Made by a program: the position numbers and the translations under genes. From Dysosmobacter welbionis (lineage in GTDB: Bacteria > Bacillota > Clostridia > Oscillospirales > Oscillospiraceae), in contig NZ_CP034413.3 of the NCBI RefSeq assembly GCF_005121165.3, forward strand, positions 3,186,001 through 3,250,000: a stretch of DNA of 64,000 bases. Reading direction: 5' to 3'. Shown here piece after piece: positions 42,963-51,780 of this stretch. Numbering within the stretch: the first letter of the stretch is position 1; each line of letters starts with the position of its first letter. The notes under the pieces are model-generated. The model was not told where the DNA came from. It did not search any database and saw nothing but the letters and a program-made list of their open reading frames with translations.

Positions 42963-43655
42963 TTGTTTAGAGGCAAGAAATATAAGGAAAGTGCCAAGCA
43001 GATCGACAAGACCATGCTGTACGACGCTGCTGACGGCATGGCGCTGATCTGCAAGACTGCCAGCGCCAAGTTTGACGAGACCGTTGAGCTCCATGTGAAG
43101 CTGGGCGTGGACTCCCGTCACGCTGACCAGCAGGTCCGCGGCGCCATCGTGCTGCCCCACGGCACCGGCAAGACCGTCCGGGTCCTGGTGTTCGCCAAGG
43201 GCGACAAGGCCGACGCTGCCCGGGAGGCCGGCGCGGATTACGTGGGCGAGATGGATATGGTGGAGAAGATCCAGAAGGAAAACTGGTTCGACTTCGACGT
43301 GGTTGTTGCCAGCCCCGACATGATGGGCCTGGTGGGCCGCCTCGGTAAGGTCCTGGGCCCCAAGGGCCTGATGCCCTCCCCCAAGGCCGGCACCGTCACC
43401 CCCGACGTGGCCAAGGCCGTGCAGGAGGTCAAGGCCGGTAAGATCGAGTACCGCCTGGACAAGACCAACATCATCCACTGCCCCATCGGCAAGGTGTCCT
43501 TCGGCCCCGAGAAGCTGACTGAGAACTATAACGCGCTGATGGGCGCCATCGTGAAGGCGAAGCCTGCCTCCGCCAAGGGCCAGTATATTCGCAGCTGTGT
43601 AGCCGCGTCCACCATGGGCCCCGGCGTGAAGATGAACACGGCGAAGATGATCTGA
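42963..43655 (+). CDS. rplA: 50S ribosomal protein L1
   Basis: The 230-residue product is uL1, with the signature [22 protein letters not shown] and the C-terminal [18 protein letters not shown]. It begins with TTG at 42963 after GAGGAGG. It forms a unit with rplK. Confidence 0.98.
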   Translation: MFRGKKYKESAKQIDKTMLYDAADGMALICKTASAKFDETVELHVKLGVDSRHADQQVRGAIVLPHGTGKTVRVLVFAKGDKADAAREAGADYVGEMDMVEKIQKENWFDFDVVVASPDMMGLVGRLGKVLGPKGLMPSPKAGTVTPDVAKAVQEVKAGKIEYRLDKTNIIHCPIGKVSFGPEKLTENYNALMGAIVKAKPASAKGQYIRSCVAASTMGPGVKMNTAKMI

Positions 43656-43658
43656 GGC

Positions 43659-43690
43659 TGTTCGGAGGGGAGCTGGCTCTCCTCCGAACA
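43659..43690 (+). terminator. hairpin after rplA
   Basis: A perfect 10-bp stem (43659-43668 with 43681-43690) starts 4 bases after the stop codon. It lacks a T-run, so termination strength is uncertain. Confidence 0.5.
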
Positions 43691-43987
43691 CCCCATCGCC
43701 GCGTCAAAACAAACTGCGCTTCATCCGTTTCTGCCTGTGGTGAAACCGGATACTGCTCCGTTTGTTTTTCCTTTTCCGACAAAAGCTGGGCTTTTGTTGG
43801 GGCCCGACGTGGTCACTGGCGTGCGCACCCCGGTGCGCGGGACGATGAATTTTCGCCGCACACATGTTGCGGCAAAATGATTCGGTTTTCGTCTTCCGCT
43901 GCAGGCGGAAGAACCGGAAAAAACCGGAGGTTTTTCCGGGCATTTTTCCCGGTCCTGTGGGATCTGGGGAAATCTGTTATTTAGTTC
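43691..43987 (+). repeat. hairpin-rich intergenic region with composite element copy 2 (43849-43939)
   Basis: No gene is seen here. From 43849 the order is: hairpin ATTTT-CGCCGC/GCGGC-AAAAT (43849-43859 with 43869-43878), then AATGATTCG, then hairpin 43892-43899 with 43905-43912, then a GGAAAAAACC/GGTTTTTCC hairpin (43914-43925 with 43929-43939). The order and the junction sequence match the element at 24818-24950. Other short hairpins lie at 43770-43840. Confidence 0.6.
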
Positions 43988-44016
43988 TTGACAAATCGTC
44001 GAGAATTAAATATAAT
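43988..44016 (+). promoter_or_regulatory. promoter of rplJ-rplL
   Basis: A consensus TTGACA (43988-43993) and TATAAT (44011-44016) are exactly 17 bases apart. Confidence 0.9.
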
Positions 44017-44023
44017 ACCAGAT

Positions 44024-44131
44024 GCGTTCCAAAGACAGCAGGTGGCATGAGCCATAAATCCTGCCGAGGGCGGCAAACTTGATTTGCTATCCGTCCCTGT
44101 GTCTTTGCGCACAGGGACGGTTCCTTTTTTT
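44024..44131 (+). promoter_or_regulatory. ribosomal protein L10 leader with terminator
   Basis: The leader holds the conserved L10-binding core AGACAGCAGGTG ... ATCCTGCCGAGG (44033-44070) that mimics the L10 site on 23S rRNA. An 11-bp stem (44091-44101 with 44110-44120) follows with a run TTCCTTTTTTT. The terminator inside the leader indicates that excess L10(L12)4 causes premature termination as in Bacillus. Confidence 0.88.
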
Positions 44132-44168
44132 GAACGCACCGACAATTTTCCTGGAGGTGAACACTAGA

Positions 44169-44711
44169 ATGCCTAACGCAAAGGTCTTATCTGAAAAGCA
44201 GGCCATCGTGGCCGAGCTGACTGAGAAGATCCAGAAAGCTTCCGCCGGCGTGCTCGTGGATTACAAGGGCATCACCGTTGAGGAGGACACCGCGCTGCGC
44301 AGAGAGTGCCGGGAGAACGGCGTCGATTACGCCGTTGTCAAGAACACCCTGCTCCGCTTTGCCTTCAACAACACCGGCCTGAACGAGCTGGACGATCTGC
44401 TCAACGGCACCACGTCTCTGGCTCTGTGTGAGGAGGATGTAGTCGCTCCCGCCCGCGTCATGAGCGACTATGCCAAGAAGCTGAACGACAAGTTCGAGAT
44501 CAAGGGCGGCTTTATGGACGGCAAGCCCGTCTCTCTGGAGACCATCCAGTCTCTGGCTTCCATCCCCGCTCTGCCCGTTCTGCGCGCCCAGTTCCTGGGT
44601 ACTATGCTGGCTCCCATTACCGGTCTGGCTGTGGTCCTGAAGCAGATCGCCGAAAAGGGCGGCGAGCCCGTGGCTGTCGCTGCCGAGGAAGCTGCCCCCG
44701 CCGCTGAGTAA
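44169..44711 (+). CDS. rplJ: 50S ribosomal protein L10
   Basis: The 180-residue product is uL10, base of the L7/L12 stalk, with SAGVLVDYKGITVEEDTALR and YAVVKNTLLRFAFNNTGL and an Ala-rich C-terminus that carries the L12 dimers. ATG 44169 follows CTGGAGGTG. Regulated by the preceding leader. Confidence 0.97.
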   Translation: MPNAKVLSEKQAIVAELTEKIQKASAGVLVDYKGITVEEDTALRRECRENGVDYAVVKNTLLRFAFNNTGLNELDDLLNGTTSLALCEEDVVAPARVMSDYAKKLNDKFEIKGGFMDGKPVSLETIQSLASIPALPVLRAQFLGTMLAPITGLAVVLKQIAEKGGEPVAVAAEEAAPAAE

Positions 44712-44762
44712 TTGAGGCGGCAAGTTCTTACTTTTAAATTTTACAATTAGGAGGCTATTACA

Positions 44763-45134
44763 ATGTCTGAGAAAGTTACCGCTATGATCGAAGAGATCAA
44801 GGGCCTGACCGTTCTGGAGCTGAGCGAGCTGGTGCACGCTCTGGAGGAGGAGTTCGGCGTGTCCGCCGCCGCTATGGCTGCTCCCGCTGCCGGCGCTGCC
44901 GCTCCCGCCGCTGAGGAGAAGACCTCCTTCGACGTGGTCCTGACCGGCTTCGACGCCGCTGCCAAGATCAAGGTCATTAAGGTTGTCCGCGAGATCACCG
45001 GCCAGGGCCTGGCCGAGGCCAAGGCTACTGTCGAGGGCGCTCCCAAGACCCTGAAGGAGGGTGCTTCCAAGGAGGACGCCGAGGCTCTGAAGGCTCAGCT
45101 GGAAGAGGCTGGCGCCAAGGTCGAGCTGAAGTAA
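44763..45134 (+). CDS. rplL: 50S ribosomal protein L7/L12
   Basis: The 123-residue product has the N-terminal dimerisation region, an Ala/Pro hinge and the globular domain [20 protein letters not shown] with [21 protein letters not shown]. It is the stalk protein that recruits translation GTPases. AGGAGG precedes the ATG. Confidence 0.98.
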   Translation: MSEKVTAMIEEIKGLTVLELSELVHALEEEFGVSAAAMAAPAAGAAAPAAEEKTSFDVVLTGFDAAAKIKVIKVVREITGQGLAEAKATVEGAPKTLKEGASKEDAEALKAQLEEAGAKVELK

Positions 45135-45210
45135 TCGAACTTCCATACTTGGGCTTCTGCCTTTTATCCTAGGCAGATTCTCCCTGGAATATTGACCCGA
45201 TGATGAAATT

Positions 45211-45249
45211 GGGCCTGAGGTAATTTACGTTACCTTGGGCCCTTTTTTG
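45211..45249 (+). terminator. terminator of rplJ-rplL
   Basis: A 13-bp stem with two mismatched or wobble positions (45211-45223 with 45230-45242) is followed by TTTTTTG. Confidence 0.85.
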
Positions 45250-45406
45250 TGCCCTGAAACAGAAGATATGGGTACTCAAGCCGTTTTCCGAAACAAATCA
45301 AAATAAAATCTCTTCACACCATCCTGTCAAAATTTGAGGGAGAATGCGGCAAGAATTGAAGGGAGAGACACAATACTGGAGAGAAATTCCCTGTCCAATG
45401 GACGTG

Positions 45407-45467
45407 GAATTTAACCCAAAAGCTCCCCATGCCCTTGGAAGGCATGGGGAGCTTTTGGGTTAAATTC
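45407..45467. repeat. 27-bp perfect inverted repeat
   Basis: Arms 45407-45433 and 45441-45467 are perfectly complementary around the loop CTTGGAA. The core AAAAGCTCCCCATGCC/GGCATGGGGAGCTTTT looks like a bidirectional terminator, extended by GAATTTAACCC/GGGTTAAATTC. The region 45250-45406 shows no gene. Confidence 0.75.
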
Positions 45468-45807
45468 ATGCAGAACTCTGCGATAATCCTATAACTTTTA
45501 TATACATTTGTAGATTCCACATTGTCGGTTTTGCATTTTCCACTCCCCCTAGAGAGCATTGCCCACTAACATTTATGACTTTGAGGCTGTATTCATTTAA
45601 TAATATCTGTTGAATGTCTTGAACAGAAATCTCGCCGTCCGCGATCTCTTCATTCATAGCCGCCCGTTGAAGCACAATTCGGAGTTCCTCCGAAGAAAGA
45701 ATTCTTTTCCGAATCATTGGCTCTGCGATGGTTGCAAATGCCGCAGAGACAGCAATTGTGGTTATCGTGCGGATAAAATGCGTCAAATCTCCCTCGGTAT
45801 GAATCAC
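45466..45807 (-). CDS. hypothetical protein or remnant
   Basis: An open frame of 113 residues includes MIRKRILSSEELRIVLQRAA and DGEISVQDIQQILLNEYSLK, which looks like real protein sequence, but no Shine-Dalgarno precedes either GTG 45807 or ATG at codon 31. Just upstream another minus-strand frame reads NPNRIPISPKNYDLEKIREQ and ELVKIRELTG before a stop, so both may be parts of a broken gene. The region is more AT-rich than the neighbours. I recognise no family. Confidence 0.35.
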   Translation of the reverse strand: MIHTEGDLTHFIRTITTIAVSAAFATIAEPMIRKRILSSEELRIVLQRAAMNEEIADGEISVQDIQQILLNEYSLKVINVSGQCSLGGVENAKPTMWNLQMYIKVIGLSQSSA

Positions 45808-46089
45808 AGAGGAGGGTCACTGGAGCGATAAAGAGACACCAGTCAGCTCCCGGATCTTAACAAGCTCCTGCTCCCTGATTTTCTCCAGATCATAATTCTT
45901 AGGACTGATTGGAATCCGATTGGGGTTAATCTTCTTTCGCTTTATGGCAAACGCTCCGCTATTTCTTTGGAGTATTTTTGACTATTTCTGTGACGGCCTT
46001 AATTTAACAATATATAGAAATGGAAAGAATGCTTGACGCGGCAGCCGTCAAAGGTATACATACAGCATCTGACTGATTTAAAACGGCAC

Positions 46090-46230
46090 TTATTTCAGGA
46101 AGCAGACAAATCTGTCCAATCGCATTTCGGCCAGCAGTTCCGTTATCATAGATATAGAGGCCTTGCTCTCCGGTAAAACATCCATGCAGACCTTTTCTGC
46201 TTGAGTCTCGTCCCTCTTGCACAGTTCCAT
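46090..46230 (-). CDS. possible small protein (46 aa)
   Basis: The frame encodes MELCKRDETQAEKVCMDVLP followed by ESKASISMITELLAEM. A promoter-like pair (TTGCGC 46284-46289, TATCAT 46261-46266, 17-base spacing) and a GAGGAAGG 11 bases before the ATG give modest support. No family recognised; it may be the beginning of a truncated gene. Confidence 0.35.
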   Translation of the reverse strand: MELCKRDETQAEKVCMDVLPESKASISMITELLAEMRLDRFVCFLK

Positions 46231-46992
46231 CCAAATCACACCCTTCCTCAAAATTTTTTCATGATACCACATTTGAGGAATGAGCGCAAGGGCTCGCCCA
46301 TCTCAGCGGGAAAAGACAGCATTCAGGAATAAAGTGCAACACATTAAAGCGTGCGGCGAACTGGTTTGCATAGCCGATGAAGAATGAGTCCTTTTGAAGA
46401 AGAAGCACAGGACTATATGGATACGGCAAAAGGGTTAGCAGAGAGTATAAAGGAATAATCTGCTGACTGCTATTTAACAACTATTTGTAAAAAGGCCCGG
46501 AGGCATTGCATCGCAATGCCTCCGAGTCTTGCCTGCAAATACTGCAAAAATTGTGCAATCCCACTGAAACACTTGTGTCCCAATAGGTTTTCCTTTTCTG
46601 GAGTTGGCTCCCGGAGAATGCAGCTAATGAGGCAGCGACATTTTGGCCTATCTCATCAAAAAATATAAACTTGGGAAAACTTCTAGGACGCAGAGGGTTA
46701 CCTACCCTAAGATTTTCTTCCAAAGACTCCGTTATTTTGATGCAAATGAAGGCATCAATCCGATAATGGTAGACTTTATCTATAAAAATTTCATGATATC
46801 TTTACACAATTTGCATGTTCCCAAAATGAAGTTGCGAAGCAGAGTTTTTCGTGATATACTGAAAAATACAAAAATTGCTAATATAACAGACACCTTGATG
46901 ATAAACACCAACCTCAACAGCATATTCTTGGGGAGCTTTATCGGTTCTAAACGAGTGTGTTCCGAGAGAGGAAGGAAAGAGAGGTGTTCTTA
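46231..46992. other. AT-rich gap with gene remnants and a minus-strand terminator
   Basis: No intact gene is supported. A short plus frame at 46384-46458 (MSPFEEEAQDYMDTAKGLAE) looks like the end of a flavodoxin or FMN-reductase-like protein. A perfect 12-bp hairpin (46498-46509 with 46513-46524) is followed on the minus strand by a T-run (GGGCCTTTTT), a good terminator with no intact gene in front of it. Confidence 0.45.
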
Positions 46993-47751
46993 GTGAAGAA
47001 AACAGAAAGGATACCTTTCAAAATGAGCAAACCTCAGCAGTTGTCGGAGAAATATACGAAGGAGATTTTCCAAGAGATCAAGTCCGGCATATATTCTCGG
47101 GCAGACCGTCTTCCCTCGGAACCAGATATCGCAAAGCACTTTGGCATCAGCCGGACCATGGTGAGGGACTGCCTTTCTACACTGGAACGGGAGGGATTTA
47201 TCAGCCGTAAGCATGGGATTGGTACTATTATCAATCAGCATGTGTTGGATGTGAAGGTGCGGTTGGATCTGGAAGAGGAATTTCTGGATATGATTCGCTC
47301 CGCTGGCTATATACCTGGTGTGGCATTTGTCCGTAATGCGATGGGGAAAGCAGATGTTCGTACAGCGCAGAAGCTTGGAATTAAAGCGGGGGAGGATGTA
47401 GTAATCAGTGTCCGCCTAATTACAGCTGATGGTGCGCCAGCAATCTATTGCGTAGACCACATTGCGCGTCGGAGTATCGTCGCAAAAGAATATGACCTTT
47501 CGCTTTTGGACAGTCCTGTATTTGAGTTTGTGGAACAATATTGCGGCACAGAGATTTATATGGACCTATCTGAAATTAGTGCTGTGGCTGCGGATGCAGA
47601 GCGGGCCGATGTGTTTCAGATCCCACAGGGCTCTCCGCTTTTGTACATCGATGAACTGGGATACAATTTTGTGGGTCAACCCATTTTGTATTCTCAGGAG
47701 TATTACGCAAACGGCATCTTCAAGCACACAATTCTGCGAAAAAAAATATAA
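46993..47751 (+). CDS. GntR family regulator with UTRA ligand domain (HutC/YvoA subfamily)
   Basis: The 252-residue protein has an N-terminal winged helix with YSRADRLPSEPDIAKHFGIS and RTMVRDCLSTLEREGFISRK, and a C-terminal UTRA domain with ISVRLITADGAPAIYCVDHI and VGQPILYSQEYYANGIFKHT. The GTG start at 46993 has GAGAGGTG upstream. It lies before the purine permease and xdh genes and has its own terminator, so it is probably the local regulator; a palindrome at the permease promoter is the likely site. Confidence 0.9.
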   Translation: MKKTERIPFKMSKPQQLSEKYTKEIFQEIKSGIYSRADRLPSEPDIAKHFGISRTMVRDCLSTLEREGFISRKHGIGTIINQHVLDVKVRLDLEEEFLDMIRSAGYIPGVAFVRNAMGKADVRTAQKLGIKAGEDVVISVRLITADGAPAIYCVDHIARRSIVAKEYDLSLLDSPVFEFVEQYCGTEIYMDLSEISAVAADAERADVFQIPQGSPLLYIDELGYNFVGQPILYSQEYYANGIFKHTILRKKI

Positions 47752-47768
47752 ATACCCCAGAGTTTTGT

Positions 47769-47800
47769 GAGAGTTCGAGAAAATCGGCTCTCTTTTTTTT
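47769..47800 (+). terminator. terminator after the GntR/UTRA gene
   Basis: A stem GAGAG...CTCTC with a partly paired top (47769-47792) is followed by eight T. Confidence 0.75.
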
Positions 47801-47812
47801 CGCAAAAGTGCA

Positions 47813-47841
47813 TTGATTTGGTGGTGCCGCTTTGATACTAT
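47813..47841 (+). promoter_or_regulatory. promoter of the purine permease gene
   Basis: TTGATT (47813-47818) and TACTAT (47836-47841) are 17 bases apart. Confidence 0.6.
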
Positions 47842-47848
47842 AAATGTA

Positions 47849-47873
47849 TATCTATTTGTATTACAAATAGATA
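47849..47873 (+). promoter_or_regulatory. operator at the purine permease promoter
   Basis: TATCTATTTGT and ACAAATAGATA form a perfect 11-bp inverted repeat around ATT, starting where transcription should begin. It is the best candidate site for the GntR/UTRA regulator encoded just upstream. Confidence 0.7.
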
Positions 47874-47895
47874 CTACAAAAATGGGGGTGCTAAA

Positions 47896-49284
47896 ATGGC
47901 AAAAGAAACACAGCTTGTAAACAGCGGTTCTTTTCTGGAAAAGAGATTCCATCTCAAGGAAAACCACACCAATGTGAGAACTGAGATCATTGCTGGATTG
48001 ACTACGTTCTTGACCTGTACCTATATTTTGGCGGTAAATCCGGCGATTCTGTCCTCAACAGGAATGGATTCCAAGGCGGTACTATGGGCGACGGCTATCT
48101 CGGCAGCTATCGCCTGCATCGCAATGGGCCTTTTGACTAATTTTCCTTTTGCCTTAGCGCCTGCCATGGGACTCAACGCATATTTTGCCTACACAGTCTG
48201 CGGTACGCTGGGGCTGTCATGGCAAAATGCCCTGGCCTGTGTGTTTGTGGAAGGTGTTACCTTCAGTATCCTCAGCGTTGCAGGTGTACAGGAGCGCATT
48301 GTTAACGGCATTCCAGAGTGCGTTAAGCAGGCTATTTCTGCGGCTATCGGCTTTTTCATTGCATTCTCGGGGCTGCATAATTCTGGTATCATAGCCTATG
48401 ACCCTGATAATTTGCTGTGCCTGGGCAATTTGCAGGATCCCGGTGTCATTCTGGCTCTATTGGGGATTCTCCTGACAGCGGGACTGGTTATTATGAGGGT
48501 CAAAGGCGCCATCCTCATAGGGATATTGGCTATTACCTTTGCAGGTATGCTTTTTGAAAACCCGGCTACAGGTGCTACCTATACCCAATGGCAGGGTCTG
48601 GTCTCTTTGGAAAACCCCATTGAGGCGCTAGCACCTACCTTTGGACAACTGACATTTGATGGCCTGTTTGGGGGCGGTGTGGCGGCTATCATTGGTGTTC
48701 TCTTTGCCATTTTTAGTTTTTTGTTTGTGGATATGTTCGACAGTATCGGCGTGCTGGTAGGTGTGGGAATCAAGGCTGGTTTTGTCAACGAAAAGGGTGA
48801 ACTGCCCGGCGCGGGCAAAGCTCTGTTTGTGTCTGCAGCAGGGGCTGCAGTAGGAGCTGTGTTCGGCACCCAGACCGTCACGGTGTTTGGTGCAGAGAGT
48901 ACCACAGGTATTGCTGAGGGCGGAAGAACAGGTCTTACTGCCATTACCACAGGGGTGTTCTTTCTGCTGTCGCTGCTCTTCACCCCGCTGTTTTTGATGA
49001 TCCCCAGTATTGCCACCGCCCCGGCACTGGTTATGGTGGGTATCTTTATGATTGAGCCGCTGATGCATGTGGACTTGAGTGATACCAAGACTGCTTTCCC
49101 GGTATTCATCTGCGTGGCTTTTATGGCGTTTACCTTCAATATCGCCTATGGTATCCTCTTCGGACTGCTGGCTTACACTGGCGGACAGGTCTTTGCTGGC
49201 AATGCTAGAAAGCTCCCGATTTCCACTTGGATACTGACAGGCGTGTTCCTACTGTATCTGCTTTTGGAAATCTTTTTTAACTGA
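47896..49284 (+). CDS. NCS2 family purine permease (AzgA-like)
   Basis: This 462-residue membrane protein belongs to the adenine/guanine/hypoxanthine permease group. Family motifs are GLTTFLTCTYILAVNPAILS near the N-terminus, FALAPAMGLNAYFAYTVCG, FLFVDMFDSIGVLVGVG and FGAESTTGIAEGGRTGLTAI. It has about 12-14 helices. GGGGGTG precedes the ATG. It is followed by xanthine dehydrogenase genes, supporting purine base uptake for catabolism. Confidence 0.93.
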   Translation: MAKETQLVNSGSFLEKRFHLKENHTNVRTEIIAGLTTFLTCTYILAVNPAILSSTGMDSKAVLWATAISAAIACIAMGLLTNFPFALAPAMGLNAYFAYTVCGTLGLSWQNALACVFVEGVTFSILSVAGVQERIVNGIPECVKQAISAAIGFFIAFSGLHNSGIIAYDPDNLLCLGNLQDPGVILALLGILLTAGLVIMRVKGAILIGILAITFAGMLFENPATGATYTQWQGLVSLENPIEALAPTFGQLTFDGLFGGGVAAIIGVLFAIFSFLFVDMFDSIGVLVGVGIKAGFVNEKGELPGAGKALFVSAAGAAVGAVFGTQTVTVFGAESTTGIAEGGRTGLTAITTGVFFLLSLLFTPLFLMIPSIATAPALVMVGIFMIEPLMHVDLSDTKTAFPVFICVAFMAFTFNIAYGILFGLLAYTGGQVFAGNARKLPISTWILTGVFLLYLLLEIFFN

Positions 49285-49400
49285 GGCCCGGCAGGACGAT
49301 TCATCGGGAGTACATTTCAATCAAGTTTCCGAAAAACGGGCAGGGGCTTCCAATCCGATTGTGGGAGGGAGTCCTTTGCCCTAGAATTGGAGAAAAGCAC

Positions 49401-51764
49401 ATGGGGATCAAAAATAGCATTCCGCGTCTAGACGCTGTGGATAAGGTGACCGGCGCGGCAAAGTATACAGAGGATCTTATTCCTATTAATGCACTGGTGG
49501 GAAAGACTCTTCACAGCACCATTGCAAATGGAACAGTACGCGCTATTGATGTGGACGAGGCGTGGAAGATCCCGGGCGTAGTGGATATTTTAACTTGTTT
49601 TGATGTGCCGGACTGGGAGTATGCGACCTGTGGACATCCGCTTTCCCTGGATCCCGCACATACCGATGTGGCCAACAAGCGAATACTGACCAAACGAGTG
49701 CGCTACTATGGAGATGAGATTGCCGCAGTGGTAGCAGAAAGCGATCTGGCGGCTCAGAAGGCACTGGAGGCTATCCGGGTAGAGTACGAAGAACTGCCGC
49801 CGCTGCTGACACCGGAGGCTGCTGTGATCAGTGGGATTCCTCTGCATGAAAAATCCCCGGATAATCAGGGGGGGCGCATGGATTTTATCATTGATGAGAG
49901 CCAAAATGTCCGGTTTTATCAGGGAACGTTCTCCATGGATCCATGTATCGGCGGCTATGTCGATTTACGAGGAACAAAATTTCATGTACCGGCCCAGCAA
50001 CATTGCCATATTGAAAACATCTGTTGCTTTGCCTATATGAGCGGGCGGAAAATTGTAGTGGTGTCGCCCAATCAGGCACCCCACACCCTACGCAAACATA
50101 TTTCCGATGCTCTGGGTATCCCCACAGGCCGGATTCGTGTGGTCAAGCCCTATGTGGGCGGAGCATTCGGCAATAAGCAGGATATGTTCTATGAGCCGCT
50201 GGCGGCTTTATTCACCTTACGGCTGGGAGGACGGTGCGTGGCCTTTGTGATGAGCCGGGAGGAGACATTTGTCAATAGCCGGACTCGTCATGCCATGGAC
50301 ATCTGGGCGGCGGCCTGTGTGGATGATACGGGACGAATCACGCAGAAGGGCATTCGCCTGAATGCATACAGCGGCGCGTACGGTTCTAACGGCCACGCTG
50401 TGGCCGCCTATGCGGTGACTAACTATTTCCAGCTTTATCCTGCTTTGGGCAAGCAGGTGGGAGAGTCCGCTACGGTCTATACCAATATGCCCTCGGCGGG
50501 AGCTATGCGGGGCTATGGGATTCCACAGGTGGCCTTTGCGATGGAGTGCCAGATGGATGATCTGGCACTGAGGTATCATTTGGATCCTGTGGAATTTCGA
50601 AAAAAGAATATGATGGGCCTGCATTTCTTGGATCCCTTTGACCGGTTTCTCTGTGCCAGCAACGGTCTGGAACGGTGCATCGACCGTGGGTGTGAGTTGG
50701 TGGACTGGCAAGCGAAGCGTCAGGCGTATGATGCGTTCAACCATACATCGTCCAATCTCAAGAAAGGATTGGGCATGGCAGTGTTTGCCTATAAGACTGG
50801 GGTCTATCCCATACAATTGGAGACAGCTTCCTGTCGGATGCTGCTCAATGATGACGGCAGCCTACAGATACAGGTCTGTGCTACGGAGCTGGGACAGGGC
50901 TCCGATACTGTATTTGCCCAAATCGCCTCGGAGATTACCACAATTCCGGAAGAGAACGTGTATGTAGTCTCCTGCCAGGATACGGATGTTTCTCCCCATG
51001 ATGCGGGGGCATACGCTTCTCGCCAGACTTATGTCTCCGGCAGTGCGGTGAAGCAGACAGCAGAGATACTTCGGAAGAAAATCCTGAACAGGGCTGCCTG
51101 TTTGTACGAAGCAGATTCCAAAGATCTTGCCCTTGATGGCGGACGGATTACAGGCCGTGATGGCGCAGTCCTGGGGACGGTGAGGGATGTGGCAGTCCGA
51201 ATGCAGTACACCAACAGCACAAAGATAAACAGCGAACATCTGACGGCGGAATCCACCTACACCATGCGTCATAACGCATTTGCCTTCGGTGCAAGCTTTG
51301 TTGATTTAGAGGTGGATGTTCCTATCGGCAAGATTAAAATCAACCGCGTGATAGCGATTCACGACAGCGGCCAGATTCTCAATCCGGCGCTTGCTAGAGC
51401 TCAGGTTCACGGTGGTGTGGCTATGGGGATTGGATATGCTTTGACGGAGCAGATGCTTTTTGACCCCGAGACTGGTAAGATGCGAAACGACAACCTGTTG
51501 GACTATAAAATCCCGACAGCCATGGACATCCCACAGATTGATGTGGAGTTTGTGGAGACCTATGAGCCCTCCGCCCCCTTTGGGAACAAAGCATTGGGAG
51601 AGCCGCCCATGATCCCACAGGCACCGGCTATCCGGAACGCTGTGCTCCATGCCACGGGCGTGGCCGTCTATGAGCTGCCCCTGACACCGGAGCGGCTGAT
51701 CCACGCCTTTATACAAGCTGGACTGATACAACCACTGTCGTGCGAGCATATAGCGGAGACATAA
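49401..51764 (+). CDS. xdhA: xanthine dehydrogenase family protein, molybdopterin-binding subunit
   Basis: The 787-residue protein is the large molybdenum hydroxylase subunit. It starts MGIKNSIPRLDAVDKVTGAA, contains the aldehyde oxidase/xanthine dehydrogenase hammerhead domain, and then the Mo-cofactor motifs GGAFGNKQDMFYEPLAA, SAGAMRGYGIPQVAFAMECQ, ATELGQGSDTVFAQIASE and the catalytic-glutamate segment LGEPPMIPQAPAIRNAVLHA. Start 49401 follows TTGGAG. With xdhB and xdhC it forms the three-subunit enzyme oxidising hypoxanthine and xanthine; exact substrate is inferred from the purine neighbours. Confidence 0.92.
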   Translation: MGIKNSIPRLDAVDKVTGAAKYTEDLIPINALVGKTLHSTIANGTVRAIDVDEAWKIPGVVDILTCFDVPDWEYATCGHPLSLDPAHTDVANKRILTKRVRYYGDEIAAVVAESDLAAQKALEAIRVEYEELPPLLTPEAAVISGIPLHEKSPDNQGGRMDFIIDESQNVRFYQGTFSMDPCIGGYVDLRGTKFHVPAQQHCHIENICCFAYMSGRKIVVVSPNQAPHTLRKHISDALGIPTGRIRVVKPYVGGAFGNKQDMFYEPLAALFTLRLGGRCVAFVMSREETFVNSRTRHAMDIWAAACVDDTGRITQKGIRLNAYSGAYGSNGHAVAAYAVTNYFQLYPALGKQVGESATVYTNMPSAGAMRGYGIPQVAFAMECQMDDLALRYHLDPVEFRKKNMMGLHFLDPFDRFLCASNGLERCIDRGCELVDWQAKRQAYDAFNHTSSNLKKGLGMAVFAYKTGVYPIQLETASCRMLLNDDGSLQIQVCATELGQGSDTVFAQIASEITTIPEENVYVVSCQDTDVSPHDAGAYASRQTYVSGSAVKQTAEILRKKILNRAACLYEADSKDLALDGGRITGRDGAVLGTVRDVAVRMQYTNSTKINSEHLTAESTYTMRHNAFAFGASFVDLEVDVPIGKIKINRVIAIHDSGQILNPALARAQVHGGVAMGIGYALTEQMLFDPETGKMRNDNLLDYKIPTAMDIPQIDVEFVETYEPSAPFGNKALGEPPMIPQAPAIRNAVLHATGVAVYELPLTPERLIHAFIQAGLIQPLSCEHIAET

Positions 51765-51780
51765 GCGGGAGGTATACGCT

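Noticed and set aside
46643-46993. Plus-strand frame of 116 codons before the GntR/UTRA gene
   Set aside because: There is no ribosome binding site, composition is AT-rich and unlike coding DNA, and no family is recognisable.
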